Assembly: GCA_016717725.1 (NCBI GenBank)
Contig: JADKFA010000001.1
Coordinates: 1-64,000, forward strand
Length of the DNA stretch: 64,000 bases
Direction of reading: 5' to 3'
Source of the DNA: Bacteroidota bacterium
Lineage (GTDB): Bacteria > Bacteroidota > Bacteroidia > AKYH767-A > OLB10
The position numbers were made by a program, and so were the translations under genes. Positions 1 through 10,712 of the stretch are shown here, one piece after another. The notes below the pieces were generated by a model that was not told the origin of the DNA, did no database searches, and saw nothing but the letters and a program-made list of their open reading frames with translations. The first letter of the stretch is position 1, and every line of letters starts with the position of its first letter.

Positions 1-107
1 GTGTGATTTCTTAGAAAAATCCGATAGAAAACTATTAGAACTCTATTAGCAGTACTTTATCATTTCATTAATTTAATATAATTTAGTACTCTTAAATTTA
101 CCGGTAT

Positions 108-1150
108 ATGAATTTAGCGTTATTGAAATTAATTTGTGAAACACCAGGTGCTCCAGGGCATGAATCAAAAGTAAGAGACCTTATTTTAAAAGAAATTAAG
201 CCATTATGCGACGAAGTTTCCATCGACAAAATGGGAAACTTGATTGGCATTAAGAAAGGTCAAAGCAAGATGAAGATCATGGCGGCGGCTCACATGGATG
301 AGATTGGATTCATCGTTACGCATATTGACGACAAAGGTTTTTACGTTTTCATACACTGGGTGGATTTGATCCCAAAACACTCACCGCACAACGTGTGATT
401 GTGCATGGAAAGGAAGATTTGATTGGTGTGATGGGTTCAAAACCGATTCATTTGATGAGTCCGAAGAGAAAAACAAAGCCCCGCAAATCAGCGATTTTTA
501 TATTGATTTAGGTCTGCCAAAAGCGAAGGTGGAGAAAATAATTTCGATTGGAAATCCAGTAACGCGACAACGTGAAATGATAGAGATGGGCAATTGTGTG
601 AATTGCAAATCGATTGACAATAGAGTTTCTGTTTTTATTTTGATTGAAGCATTACGCAAGTTGAAAGGAAAGATCCCATATGATTTTTACGCCAGTTTCA
701 CTGTACAGGAAGAAGTAGGTTTACGCGGTGCATCAGTAGCAGCGCATCATATCGAACCTGATTTCGGAATCAATATCGATACTACCATTGCTTTTGACAC
801 GCCGGAGCACGTCCACACGAGATGGTAACGGAACTTGGAAAAGGTGCCGGAATAAAAATCATGGATTCGAGCACCATTTGTGATACACGCATGGTTGAAT
901 TTTTGAAAAATACAGCTGATAAAAACAAAATCAAGTGGCAACCCGAAATTCTTCCTGCGGGAGGAACAGATACCGCCGGAATTCAGCGAAATGGAAAATC
1001 GGGCTCTATTGCGGGTGCCATCAGTATTCCCACCGACACATCCATCAAGTCATTGAAATGGCTGACAAAACGGATATCCAGAACTGCATTGACCTCTTGG
1101 TAAATGCTGTAAAAACAATGGATAAGCATAACTGGAAGAGCTGGAATTAA
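108..1150 (+). CDS. M42 family metallo-aminopeptidase (frame-broken)
   Basis: Cytosolic two-metal aminopeptidase of the M42 (glutamyl aminopeptidase/endoglucanase-like) family, which trims N-terminal residues from peptides. The N-terminus (ICETPGAPGHESKVRD) is typical, AAHMDEIG carries the first metal-binding His/Asp, and QEEVGLRG carries the catalytic and metal-binding Glu residues. GGTDTAGIQRN lies towards the C-terminus. The reading frame is broken about four times (near 362, 463, 803 and 1033). Each break is repaired by adding back one base to a G or C run (for example GG to GGG near 803, CC to CCC near 1033), giving one protein of about 347 residues, the usual family length. I therefore treat it as one gene damaged by sequence error rather than a pseudogene. 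The start at 108 is an ATG. The upstream 107 bases hold no gene I can see. Confidence 0.85.
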
Positions 1151-1334
1151 AAACTACATTTCACGCTTTCAAGCTAGCTAGCTGATCATACTATACTTGC
1201 GAGCTACGATCTAATGAAAATGAGAATCTTTTGGATACTAAAAGTCATCATTTACCATTTTGGTTACCTAAATTTCCCATAATTTGGACGTACGAAAAGG
1301 CACTCTACACAAGTCTCTTTATTGGCTCTCCAAC

Positions 1335-3174
1335 ATGAAAAATAAATTTACGGTTCTCTTCATTGTTTTGACGGTGATCCTGTTTTTGCGATCATCATTT
1401 AAAGGGAATACGCATGAGGCATTTCATTCGGCTGAAGAGATTTCATTCTTCAAAGTTCATTTTACCACCCCACTGATTCTGGCCAATATTTTTCAATTCC
1501 ACAAAATTGCAAAGGTTGTCATGGATTTGATTCATTGGGATTAGCCAATGTAGATGCCAATGGGATGGATGTAAATTTATATGATGATTGGGAAACTAGT
1601 ATGATGGCCTTGTCTGCTGTAGATCCTTTTGGAAAGCAAAGTGAGTCACGAAATATTAGTGAATCCAGCAAACTCCTTAGAATTACAAACGCTTTGCACT
1701 AAGTGTCATGCTCCACTTGGACATTACACTGCTTTTTACAAAGGTCAACCTCATTATACGTTGGCTGATCTTAGCATTGATTCATTGGGGAAATCAGGAG
1801 TTTCTTGTCATGGTTGTCATGGTGTGAAGGACTCTGCAAGCTTAGGTTCACTCTTCACAGGACATCTTCCTTACGATACCAACAGAGTAGTTTATGGTCC
1901 CTTCACCACTCCGATGGTGGTCCGATGCAATTGTATGTAGGACTAACGCCTGCGTATAGCCCCCATATTAGTGAAAGCAAAACTTGTTCACCTTGTCATA
2001 CACTTATTTCGAATACTGTTGACTTAAGTGGTGTACCAACGGGAACCACTTTTGTTGAACAAGCTACCTATCATGAATACTTAAATTCTGATTATCCATT
2101 GGTAGAAATGGCTACTTGTCAGACTTGCCATATGCCAAAAATTGAGGATCCCATTAAAATTGCGAATGGCTATACTGCTCTTCCAGGCAGAACTCCATTC
2201 AACCTGCACACTTTTTCGGGAGCAAACAATTTCATGGTGCAATTGATAAAAGATAACAAAGTGAGCTTGGGTGTTTCTGCGCTTGACAGCAGATTTGATT
2301 CGACACTGAAAGTAAATACAGAATTATTAAAATTTCAGACTTTAGATTTAATTAGTCAATATGATTCTACGTGGAATGATACTGCTTATTTCAGCATTCA
2401 ATTAAAAAACAAAGCGGGACATAAATTTCCGAGTGGATATCCATCACGAAGAGCGGTAGTGCAATTTGTCGCATTGAAAGCAAACGGAGACACTTTATTC
2501 TCCAGTGGAATTTTCGACAATGATTTTGAAGTTCAAAATATTGCTACCCCTTTCGAATCACACCACGAATTCATCAACTCTCCGAGCCAAACACAAATTT
2601 ACGAAATGGTGATGGGTGATGTGAATGGAAATAAAACGACGGTTTTAGAAAGAGCTTCTGCTCCATTAAAAGACAATCGTTTACCTCCTAAAGGATTTAC
2701 AACACTTCATTGGTATGATACCTGTGCCATTGTTGGTGACGCGCTCAACGATGTTGATTTCAACAAGACCGGAGGTATCGAAGGAAAAGGACATGACATC
2801 ATTCATTACCATCTTCCATTAGGTGGTTACAGTGGCAACTTAACGGTTGAAGTAAAAGTATATTATCAGACATTACCTCCTGCTTTTTTAGATGAAATGA
2901 AAACGTTTTCATCGGCGGAGATCGATACTTTTTTATCCATGTATGCCAATGCGAATAAAACACCCATCCTAATAAAATCAGATTCATTAAACAATGTTCT
3001 CATTCCGGTAGGTTTGAGAATATTATTTGGTGAAATCAATGAGGTCCCAATCCTAATTCTGAAGGCATCATCTACCATTCAGGCATGCCTTCAAAAACGG
3101 AATTAAGCCTCTTTACCCCTCAGGACAAAGATTATCTTGCACTATACAAAGAACGCAACAATAGCATTCAGTAA
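1335..3174 (+). CDS. Secreted multiheme c-type cytochrome family protein (frame-broken)
   Basis: Probable extracytoplasmic multiheme cytochrome. An N-terminal hydrophobic segment (MKNKFTVLFIVLTVILF) looks like a signal peptide or anchor, and the ATG at 1335 is preferred over a TTG at 1284. Five CxxCH heme-binding motifs can be read once frames are joined: CKGCH (about 1513), CTKCH, CHGCH, CSPCH and CQTCH (about 2120). A long region after residue ~250 has no heme motif and ends near 3174. Frames change near 1510 (an A run one base short), near 1630 (T and A runs each one short), near 1912 and near 3045 (a G run one short). The last repair gives a tail ending YKERNNSIQ beyond the apparent stop at 3106. 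It resembles the cytochrome c554/multiheme superfamily. The redox partner is unknown. The following gene is a secreted surface protein, not an obvious partner. Confidence 0.75.
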
Positions 3175-3386
3175 CACTTCCAGCATCCAAAGATTTACTA
3201 CCTTGTATTCACCAAAAACGGAACAAAATCGCTTAAAAAAATTGTGAGGCTATAGTCCGAGAAGCCAATTGAATATAGAAAACAGAATACAAAGAAGTTA
3301 ATTCAACTCTATTCTTCGATCAAAAACATTGCTAAGTTTACATACTACAAAACACTCCCTTCAACTAATCTAATCAACACAAAACA

Positions 3387-6223
3387 ATGAAAAAAATTTA
3401 CCAAATCGTACTTCCCATTTTGCTATTCACGCTAGTTGGCAATGTGGAAGCACAAATCAGTTTTAAAAACAAAAACACAAAATTAATAAACAGTAATTTC
3501 CATAGTGGGTGCACGATGGATATTGCAGATTGGAATTTTGATGGTTTGGATGATATCATACGTTTAGATGATGGACGTATTGCGAATATTGAAGTTCAAA
3601 GAACGAATGCAACGTTTCAAAACATTTCCATTGGTACATTTAGCAGTACATCTGGATGGTCATGGGGAATGGTAACCACTGATTTAGATCACAATGGTTA
3701 TTTAGATATTATTGCAGGTGCAGGGGTCCAGCATTAAGAATATTCATGACCGATGCAAATGGGGCAATGGGAAGTATGATTAGCTTACCAAATTCAGGTT
3801 CTTTGTTCAAAACATTACCGCTGGTGATTTTAACAACGACGGATGGATTGATCTTTTTGTTTGTGATGACAATAATCAAAGTCATATCTCTTGAATGATG
3901 GTGCTGGAGGATTGACTGAATCTGCAACTACAATGAATTTTGATGTTACTTCTACCGATGATTCTGGAAATTATGGTAGTGTTTGGACGGACTTCGACAA
4001 TGATGGCGATTTAGATTTATACATTGCAAAATGCAGACAAGGTGTAAATAGTCCTACCGATGGAAGAAGAATAAATGTGTTATTTGTAAATGATGGCAGC
4101 AACAACTTCACAGAGGCTGCTGCAACTTATGGAATAAATGTTGGATGGCAAGTTGGACCTCTTCCTTTGGAGACATTGATAATGATGGTGACTTAGATTT
4201 GCTTAACCAATCATGATCACGAAGTCAGATTTGGGAAAACGATGGTACTGGACATTATACTGACATTACTGCTACCACTGGTTTTGACATTACAGACATC
4301 ACACCAATAGAAAGTGCTTTTGAAGATTTTGATAACGATGGATATGTTGACATGCTCATCACTGGATCGAATAGTAGATTCTATAGAAACAATGGCAAAT
4401 AAAACCTTCACCAAAATGGAAGGTCTTTTTAATGGCAACAAAATGGAATCATTTGCCATTGGCGATTTAAACCATGATGGAAAGATAGATATTTATGGTG
4501 GCTATGCGACCATCTACACAAATCCAACCAATGTAGATGATGTCATTTGGATGAATTCCACGAACAACAACAATCACTTTGTAACATCAACCTAATAGGC
4601 ACGGTAAGTAACAAAGGAGCCATTGGAGCAAGAGCAACTGTTTATAGTTCATTAGGAACTCAACTTGAGAAGTTCGTGCAGGAGAAAATTATGGAACTTG
4701 TAATTCTTATATGTTACATTTTGGAATGGGATCGGTTACAACCATTGATTCAATCGTTGTAAGATTCCCGAGTGGGATCACACAAACGTTAGTGAATCCT
4801 GCCGTTGATCAATTCATAAAAATTATTGAAAATGACTGCGTTTCTCCTGAACCAACAGTTTCTTATAGTCAAGCTGCTCCCTTTATTTGCACAGGAAGCA
4901 CCGAGACATTAACTGCAACTGCTGGACTTAATTATTTATGGAGTGATAGCAGCACTACACAAGCGATCAACATTACAACAGGTGGCGAATACAATGTAAT
5001 GGTTAGCACTATCGGAAACAACTGTGTAGGCTATCTCCAACTTTCGTGATTGAGCAAAATCCTGATCAAACACCAACCATAAGTGCCATTGGCGAAACCG
5101 AAGTTTGTAATGGAGCAGCTGTTGACTTATTGCACCAGCTGGATTAATTTCTTATTTATGGTCAGATGGTTCAACAACACAAAATATTTCAGCTACTGTT
5201 TCTGGAACTTATTCTGTAACGGTGCAAGGATATTGCGCACAATTTGTTTCTGCCAATTCTGTAGATGTAATTGCATATTATTCCTGATGCGGTGACCAAT
5301 ACCAATGTCTCCATTCCATCTTCAGCCAGCACCACATTAACAGCAACGGGCACTGATCTAAATTGGTATGATGACGCAGCAGGAACTTCATTAGTAGGAA
5401 CTGGACCTAGTTATCTTACTCCAGTAATAACTGGGTTGACAAACTTCTGGCAAAAACTACTGAAACATTTAATGCAGGAATATTTTAATCAGGTCTTGCC
5501 AATCCCATTCAGGAACTAGTTTATACAGTGGTTCTAATGGAACTAACGCAACAGTTTACTTTGATGTTGAAAAAGCTTGTACATTATTATCTGTAAAAGT
5601 TTATACTGATTCCATCCATTACAGAAGAATTGAATTGCGTGACAATCAAGACGTATTGCTACAATATGTTGATGTGGCCATTGCTCCCGACACACAAATT
5701 GTTAATTTAAACTTTGCATTAACTCCAGGCACAGACTATCGTATTCGTACCAACGACAGTGTTAACACAGCACATTGGGATTTGCTGGTCCACGACTTAG
5801 AGAAGAAATTCTTCTGGTTCTGCTTATCCTTATACTATTAATGATGCTTTATCTATTACAGGAAATGATTTTGGTTCACAGTACTTTTATTATTTCTATG
5901 ATTGGAGCGTTGAGAAACCTGGATTTACTTGCAGCAGTAACTTAGTTCAAGTTTCGGTAGATATTTCAGTTGGCTTACCTAATTTACAGGCTAGTGGAAT
6001 TAGTATGTTTCCAAATCCAACGGGTGATATCATCAACATCAAACTTGAAAAAACAACTCCAGCTCAAATGAATATTTATGATGCTACTGGAAGGTTAGTG
6101 ATGACACATGCTATTCAGGAATTGAATAATGCTGTTTCTGTTCAAACATTACCTGCAGGAATTTATCAAGTAGAATTTATTCAAGCAGGATCAAGCTTTC
6201 AACAAAAGCTCGTGAAGTATTAA
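3387..6223 (+). CDS. VCBS/FG-GAP repeat protein with ASPIC/UnbV domain and T9SS type A sorting domain (frame-broken)
   Basis: Large secreted protein. It has an N-terminal signal peptide (MKKIYQIVLPILLFTLVGNVEAQ) and several VCBS/FG-GAP beta-propeller repeats with calcium-type DxDxDG loops (DFDNDGDLDLYIA, DFDNDGYVDMLI, DLNHDGKIDIYGG). An ASPIC/UnbV domain follows at about 4560-4830 (GAIGARATVYSS ... IDSIVVRFPSG), then Ig-like/PKD-like segments (about 4850-5450). A type A T9SS sorting domain closes it (FPNPTGDIINIKLE to LVKY, 6008-6223). T9SS cargo of this type is exported by a Sec signal and then anchored or released at the surface by the PorU sortase, a candidate for which is encoded at 27-32 kb. 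About ten frame changes occur, and several are one-base losses in homopolymers (GGGGG to GGGG at 3731, TTT to TT near 3806). The terminator at 6246 follows the stop. Confidence 0.8.
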
Positions 6224-6245
6224 TCTAATCAACCTTTATAATATG

Positions 6246-6277
6246 GGGAGCTTTTAATCGAGCTCCCTTTTTTTTTT
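6246..6277 (+). terminator. Rho-independent terminator after the VCBS protein gene
   Basis: The inverted repeat GGGAGCT (6246-6252) / AGCTCCC (6261-6267) is followed by ten consecutive T residues (6268-6277). It lies 22 bases after the stop codon of the preceding + strand gene. Confidence 0.85.
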
Positions 6278-6729
6278 ATCCTTACTATAAATACTATTCC
6301 ATGCTTCAAAGTTGTTAAAGCTTGGGTTCAGCACTAGAGGAACTAAAGTTCACTAGAGTGCACAAGAGAATGAATATCAACATTTATAATTTATATTTTT
6401 ATTATTAACTCTACCTATTCCATGATTATAAAGTTTTTCATCACGAAGAAAAAAGGTTAATTTAACTGAGAAAATTGACTAAGAAAGAAAAATAATTAAG
6501 ATAAATAATTTCTTATTTAAGAATTATCTTTTACCACGGAAAGAGCACAAGGATTCACGGAGTAATTCGAATTAAATTTTAAAACAATAAAGCAAACTAA
6601 TTTTCAAAAAAATCCCTTTATTGCAACCTCTGAATAACTCTTTGTGTTCTTGTTACGATAAATGGGACCTAAACATTAATTCCAACAGACAATTAAATCT
6701 ATCAAATCCAGCCAACTTCCAACTGCCAA
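6278..6729. other. Intergenic region, no gene seen
   Basis: About 450 bases of AT-rich sequence between a + strand terminator and the 3' end of the - strand permease gene. I see no coding potential, tRNA or repeat array. It includes a phrase near 6532-6562 (CCACGGAAAGAGCACAAGG) of the kind often found as low-level intergenic clutter in this phylum. Confidence 0.5.
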
Positions 6730-7977
6730 TTATCCGTTCGAGCGAATTGCTTCTACTGGATCTAGTCGGGCTGCTGTGGCTGCGGGAAATAATCCGCTCA
6801 CAATACCGATAAGCGCAGAAATACCTAGACCTAAGAAAGCATTACCTGTTGTCAATGTAAAATCAAAATCATAAAATCCTGCAATGACAGTAGTAATGTA
6901 AACGAGAATTAATCCTAACAACCCTCCAAACAAACAGAGAATAATTGATTCCGTTAGAAATTGCACAAGAATAAAATAATTTTTTGCACCTAATGATTTT
7001 TGAATGCCGATGATGGGTGTACGTTCGCGCACCGACACAAACATAATATTGGCAATACCAAATCCTCCTACTAAAATGCTAAATCCACCAATGATTCCGC
7101 CTACCATAGAAAGCATACCAAAAAGCTAACCTACTTGCGCAGATAATAATTTGGTTTCATTCAATGCAAAATTATCATCTTCAATAGGACGTAGTCGACG
7201 GATACTTCTCATATTTCCACGCAACTCATCCATCAATTCTTGATTTGAAACCATGGGAAGTGCTTGAACCATAATCATAGGTCCTGCACGTTCTGTTTTA
7301 ATATCAATAAATTTTCTACCGTAGTTTACAGGCAACACAATAGAATTATCTTTTGAATTACCGATGATACTGGTGCCTTCTTTCGTAAAAACTCCAATCA
7401 CCTTCGTCTTTCTTCCTTTTACTGCAATCGTCTTATCCATAGCTGAGCGTCCGGGAAAAAGATTTTCAGCAACTTCATAGCCAATAATGGCAACGGGATA
7501 TCCACCATAAGATTCAGACTCCGTAAAATAACGACCTTCGGATAAATCAAATCCAGAAATTCGATGATAGTCGTGTGACACCAAATTTATATCTACCCCC
7601 TCTACATTGTTCCCCTCCCACTTTATGGTTTGATTGCCTAGATAAGCTATAAAGCACATTTCATCTGCCAAGGATGTTCGATCTTTTAACTGATCTAATT
7701 CATCGATATTAGGTGTTGGACGTTGCCAATATTTCCACCAAGGGTAATCCCCTCCAAAAGCCCAAGGCCACTTTTGAATATAAATTACATTATTGCCCAA
7801 TTTTTCGACACTCCCTTTCACACTGCTCTCCATGCTATCTACTGCAGTAAAAACAGTGATGATGGCAAAAATTCCGATGGTTACTCCCAACAAAGAAAGA
7901 AAAGTCCGTAACTTATTTACGACCAAAGCATACCAAGCCATGCTGATGCTTTCTTTAATGAGTCGGAGGAGTAACAT
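6730..7977 (-). CDS. ABC transporter permease, MacB/FtsX family (frame-broken)
   Basis: Inner-membrane permease of the MacB/LolC/FtsX group. The first transmembrane helix is near residues 20-45 (LSLLGVTIGIFAIITVFTAV). It is followed by a periplasmic MacB-PCD-type domain of roughly 230 residues and a C-terminal block of three helices (GFGIANIMFVSVRERTPIIG and the LGLILVY/ISALIGIVSGLFPA region). The last residues, ARLDPVEAIRSNG, are the usual ending of this family. The frame breaks at about 7117-7126, just before the second helix. Joining the two parts gives about 413 residues, the normal length. No ATPase gene is adjacent; the nearest candidate is the ATPase at 48.2-49.0 kb. Substrate unknown. 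Confidence 0.85.
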
Positions 7978-8113
7978 TTTCTAGTAGTTGAGTAATTGAA
8001 TTCTTTACTAAAAGAGAAGTCCATCAAGAAAAGAATTCGTCGCTAATTTAAGCGAACGGAACGGGATATGGGGTTTATTATCGCCCAAAAGGATATTTTT
8101 TTTTCTTAAGCGT

Positions 8114-9040
8114 ATGGAATTTGTCCTTGCGCTACATCTCTCCCCCAAAATTTCTAAAATGTATACTTACCTACGCACAGGTCTTCGGGCTGCCCTCCAA
8201 TCCTTTCCAAAGGATGCTCGTCATTATCAAATCAGCTTCTTGCTCATCTTCCTTTTCACAGGAATTTTTAGTTTAAAATGGCCAATTGATCCTACGCAAA
8301 TTTTCCTAACATTTTTTATTGCATTAGTCGTTCAAACTTTTGGAATAATTTTTCTTAAACTTCCCATTTCCTCTCTTAAAAGTGCATTCATTTCTTCACT
8401 CAGTTTATGTTTACTCTTTAGATGTGATCAATACATCATTATTGCATTAGCTGCATTGATTACGATTGCTTCCAAATTTGTTTTCCGTGCACAAGGCAAA
8501 CATTTTTTTAATCCAGCCAACATAGGAATATGTGCTACCATCTTATTAACTGGACAAGGCTGGATCTCACCCGGACAATGGGGCAGCGATGGACTTTGGC
8601 TCTTTGTAGTAGGAATACTTGGTTTTTTAGTGGTGACGAAAGCCAACCGAATGGAATTAGCCATTAGTTTCTTGGTGGGTTATGGTGTTGCGCAAATTAT
8701 CAGAATGTATTTCTATCAAGGATGGCCTGCAGATGCACTCACCCATTTATTTACCAATGGCGCACTTTTACTGTTTACTTTTTTTATGGTGACGGATCCT
8801 GCATCTACTCCTACACATAAAACCGTTCGCATCATTTGGGCCTTAGCGGTCGGACTACTCGCTTTTTACTTACAAGCATACAAATGGGTGAATGGCTCAC
8901 CGATATGGGCTTTGTTTATACTATCACCACTCACACCGCTTCTCGATTATCTTTTTAAAGGAGAGAAATTTCAATGGACAAAACCTGAACAATCCTCTTC
9001 CAACTCATCGCAAAGCCTCGCGACCATCATTCATCCATAA
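8114..9040 (+). CDS. RnfD/NqrB-like (NQR2/RnfD/RnfE family) membrane protein
   Basis: Integral membrane protein of about 308 residues with eight or so hydrophobic helices, resembling the ion-translocating subunit D/B of Rnf and Na+-NQR redox pumps. Family-like signatures are FFNPANIGICATILL (about residues 136-150) and FFMVTDPASTPTH (about 224-236). It stands alone: no rnfA, B, C, E or G is nearby. I also do not see the S/TGAT motif used for covalent FMN attachment in classical members, so its redox role is uncertain. The start may be the ATG at 8114 or the one at 8159 (MYTYLRTGL), which fits the family better. The DUF2330 gene begins 22 bases downstream on the same strand, suggesting a two-gene operon. 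Confidence 0.75.
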   Translation: MEFVLALHLSPKISKMYTYLRTGLRAALQSFPKDARHYQISFLLIFLFTGIFSLKWPIDPTQIFLTFFIALVVQTFGIIFLKLPISSLKSAFISSLSLCLLFRCDQYIIIALAALITIASKFVFRAQGKHFFNPANIGICATILLTGQGWISPGQWGSDGLWLFVVGILGFLVVTKANRMELAISFLVGYGVAQIIRMYFYQGWPADALTHLFTNGALLLFTFFMVTDPASTPTHKTVRIIWALAVGLLAFYLQAYKWVNGSPIWALFILSPLTPLLDYLFKGEKFQWTKPEQSSSNSSQSLATIIHP

Positions 9041-9061
9041 AAAAATCTTAATAAAAATAAA

Positions 9062-10648
9062 ATGAAAAAAATCCTTCTTATTTCTGCGCTGGTGTTTATG
9101 ACAACACTTCAGGCAGATGCATTCTGCGGTTTCTATGTAGCAAGAGCCGATGCAAAACTATTCAACAAAACATCGCAAGTTATTTTGGTAAGAAATGGTG
9201 AACGATCAACCATCACGATGAGTTCCGATTTCCAAGGAAACGTAAAAGATTTCGCGATGGTAATTCCCGTACCCACCGTTTTGCAAAGAGAAGATATTCG
9301 AGTTGTAAATCGAAGCATCTTCGATCAATTTGATGCTTACTCGGGACCTCGCTTGGTAGAATACCATGATCAAGCACCCTGCAATCGATACCTTTATGAT
9401 GATGTTGTAATGAGTAAATCGACTACAGCGAAAAATGCAACGGCCGAAATGAGTACACGAGAAGAAGCGGATGAATATAAAGTGGCTGTCATTGCCCGTT
9501 ACACCGTGGATGAATACGATATCGAAATTCTAAGCGCTAAAGAATCGGATGGTTTAGAAAGATGGTTGAACGATCATGGTTATAAAATTCCAGAGGGCGC
9601 AAGAGAAGTTCTAGAACCTTACATCAAAAGCAATATGAAATTTTTTGTTGTGAAAGTAAATTTGGAAGAACAACAGCGATTAGGAAATCAGATATTACGT
9701 CCCATTCAGATCAGTTTTAACTCTCCAAAATTTATGCTTCCTATTCGTTTAGGAATGGCAAATGGAGAAGGCAATCAAGACATGATTATCTATGCTTTCT
9801 CTCAAAAAGGAAGAGTAGAAACGACTAATTATCGCACAGTACAAATGCCTGCCGATCGTAACGTTCCCACTTTTGTGAAAGATTATTTTGGTCAATTTTA
9901 TACTTCGCTATACAAAGAAAATATTCGCAAAGAAGGTTACAATAATGTGTATTTAGAATATGCTTGGGACCTTAGCGGACAAAATCAAGTGAAATGCGAT
10001 CCTTGTCCAAGTGCACCACCCTTGTATGCAGAAATTGCCGAATCAGGAGTCAATTGGCTACAGACGAATAGAGGTAACGGATATACGGGACAGTTATACT
10101 TCACTCGACTTCATGTTACCTATAACCGCAACGATTTTCCACAAGACTTAGTTTTTCAGGAGACGAGCAACCGAGCACAATTTCAATGCAGGTATATATT
10201 AAATCATCCTGCACAATATGTAGAAAATTGTCCGGAGTGGGCGAACTATCAAGATGAAAAAATTCAAAGAAGAAGAAAAGAACTTCGCGAGTTAGCTTCA
10301 CTCACCGGATGGGATGTGAGAAGATACCGCGACTACCCAAATTATTTCCAGGGGTATCGAGCGCCACAGCCACCCGATCAAAGAACAGGATGGATCGAAG
10401 AACCTACCACTCCCAACAACAAACTCATTTCACCGAAACCAAAAATTATGAGTACTCCTCCTGACAAAATAGAAACTTCACAAATAAATCCCATTGAAAT
10501 TTCTGATACCATTGCTCCTATCTCACAAGCAGAATTTATAATTGATGAAGAGATAGAAACGAAAAGAGAAGAAACAAAAATTCCTTTTGCAATGATTGCG
10601 CTCACTGCCATAACAGGATTGTTCTTGATACATCGGATAAAATCTTAA
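9062..10648 (+). CDS. DUF2330 domain-containing exported, C-terminally anchored protein
   Basis: 528 residues. The N-terminal signal peptide (MKKILLISALVFMTTLQADA) is followed at once by the DUF2330 hallmark FCGFYVARADAKLFN. The domain fills most of the protein up to about residue 400 and includes conserved Cys pairs (APCNRYLY, VKCDPCPSAP, FQCRY, VENCPEW), compatible with disulfides outside the cytoplasm. A Pro/Thr/Glu-rich linker (about 430-505) leads to one C-terminal transmembrane helix (FAMIALTAITGLFLIHR). The predicted topology is a periplasmic domain tethered to the inner membrane. It follows the RnfD-like gene by 22 bases and is probably co-transcribed with it. The function of DUF2330 is not established. 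A terminator shared with the convergent M13 gene lies just downstream. Confidence 0.85.
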   Translation: MKKILLISALVFMTTLQADAFCGFYVARADAKLFNKTSQVILVRNGERSTITMSSDFQGNVKDFAMVIPVPTVLQREDIRVVNRSIFDQFDAYSGPRLVEYHDQAPCNRYLYDDVVMSKSTTAKNATAEMSTREEADEYKVAVIARYTVDEYDIEILSAKESDGLERWLNDHGYKIPEGAREVLEPYIKSNMKFFVVKVNLEEQQRLGNQILRPIQISFNSPKFMLPIRLGMANGEGNQDMIIYAFSQKGRVETTNYRTVQMPADRNVPTFVKDYFGQFYTSLYKENIRKEGYNNVYLEYAWDLSGQNQVKCDPCPSAPPLYAEIAESGVNWLQTNRGNGYTGQLYFTRLHVTYNRNDFPQDLVFQETSNRAQFQCRYILNHPAQYVENCPEWANYQDEKIQRRRKELRELASLTGWDVRRYRDYPNYFQGYRAPQPPDQRTGWIEEPTTPNNKLISPKPKIMSTPPDKIETSQINPIEISDTIAPISQAEFIIDEEIETKREETKIPFAMIALTAITGLFLIHRIKS

Positions 10649-10662
10649 AATAAATCAATAAT

Positions 10663-10696
10663 AAAAGGGGTTCCTGTTTTCACAAGAACCCCTTTT
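10663..10696. terminator. Bidirectional terminator between DUF2330 and M13 peptidase genes
   Basis: An 11-bp perfect inverted repeat AAAAGGGGTTC (10663-10673) / GAACCCCTTTT (10686-10696) with a 12-base loop. It has A and T runs on both sides and sits between two convergent genes. Confidence 0.8.
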
Positions 10697-10712
10697 ATTC
10701 AATATTTTTTTC

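Noticed and set aside
1168..1190. AGCTAGCTAGCT palindromic string as an attachment site
   Set aside because: A short simple repeat with no integrase or flanking duplication.
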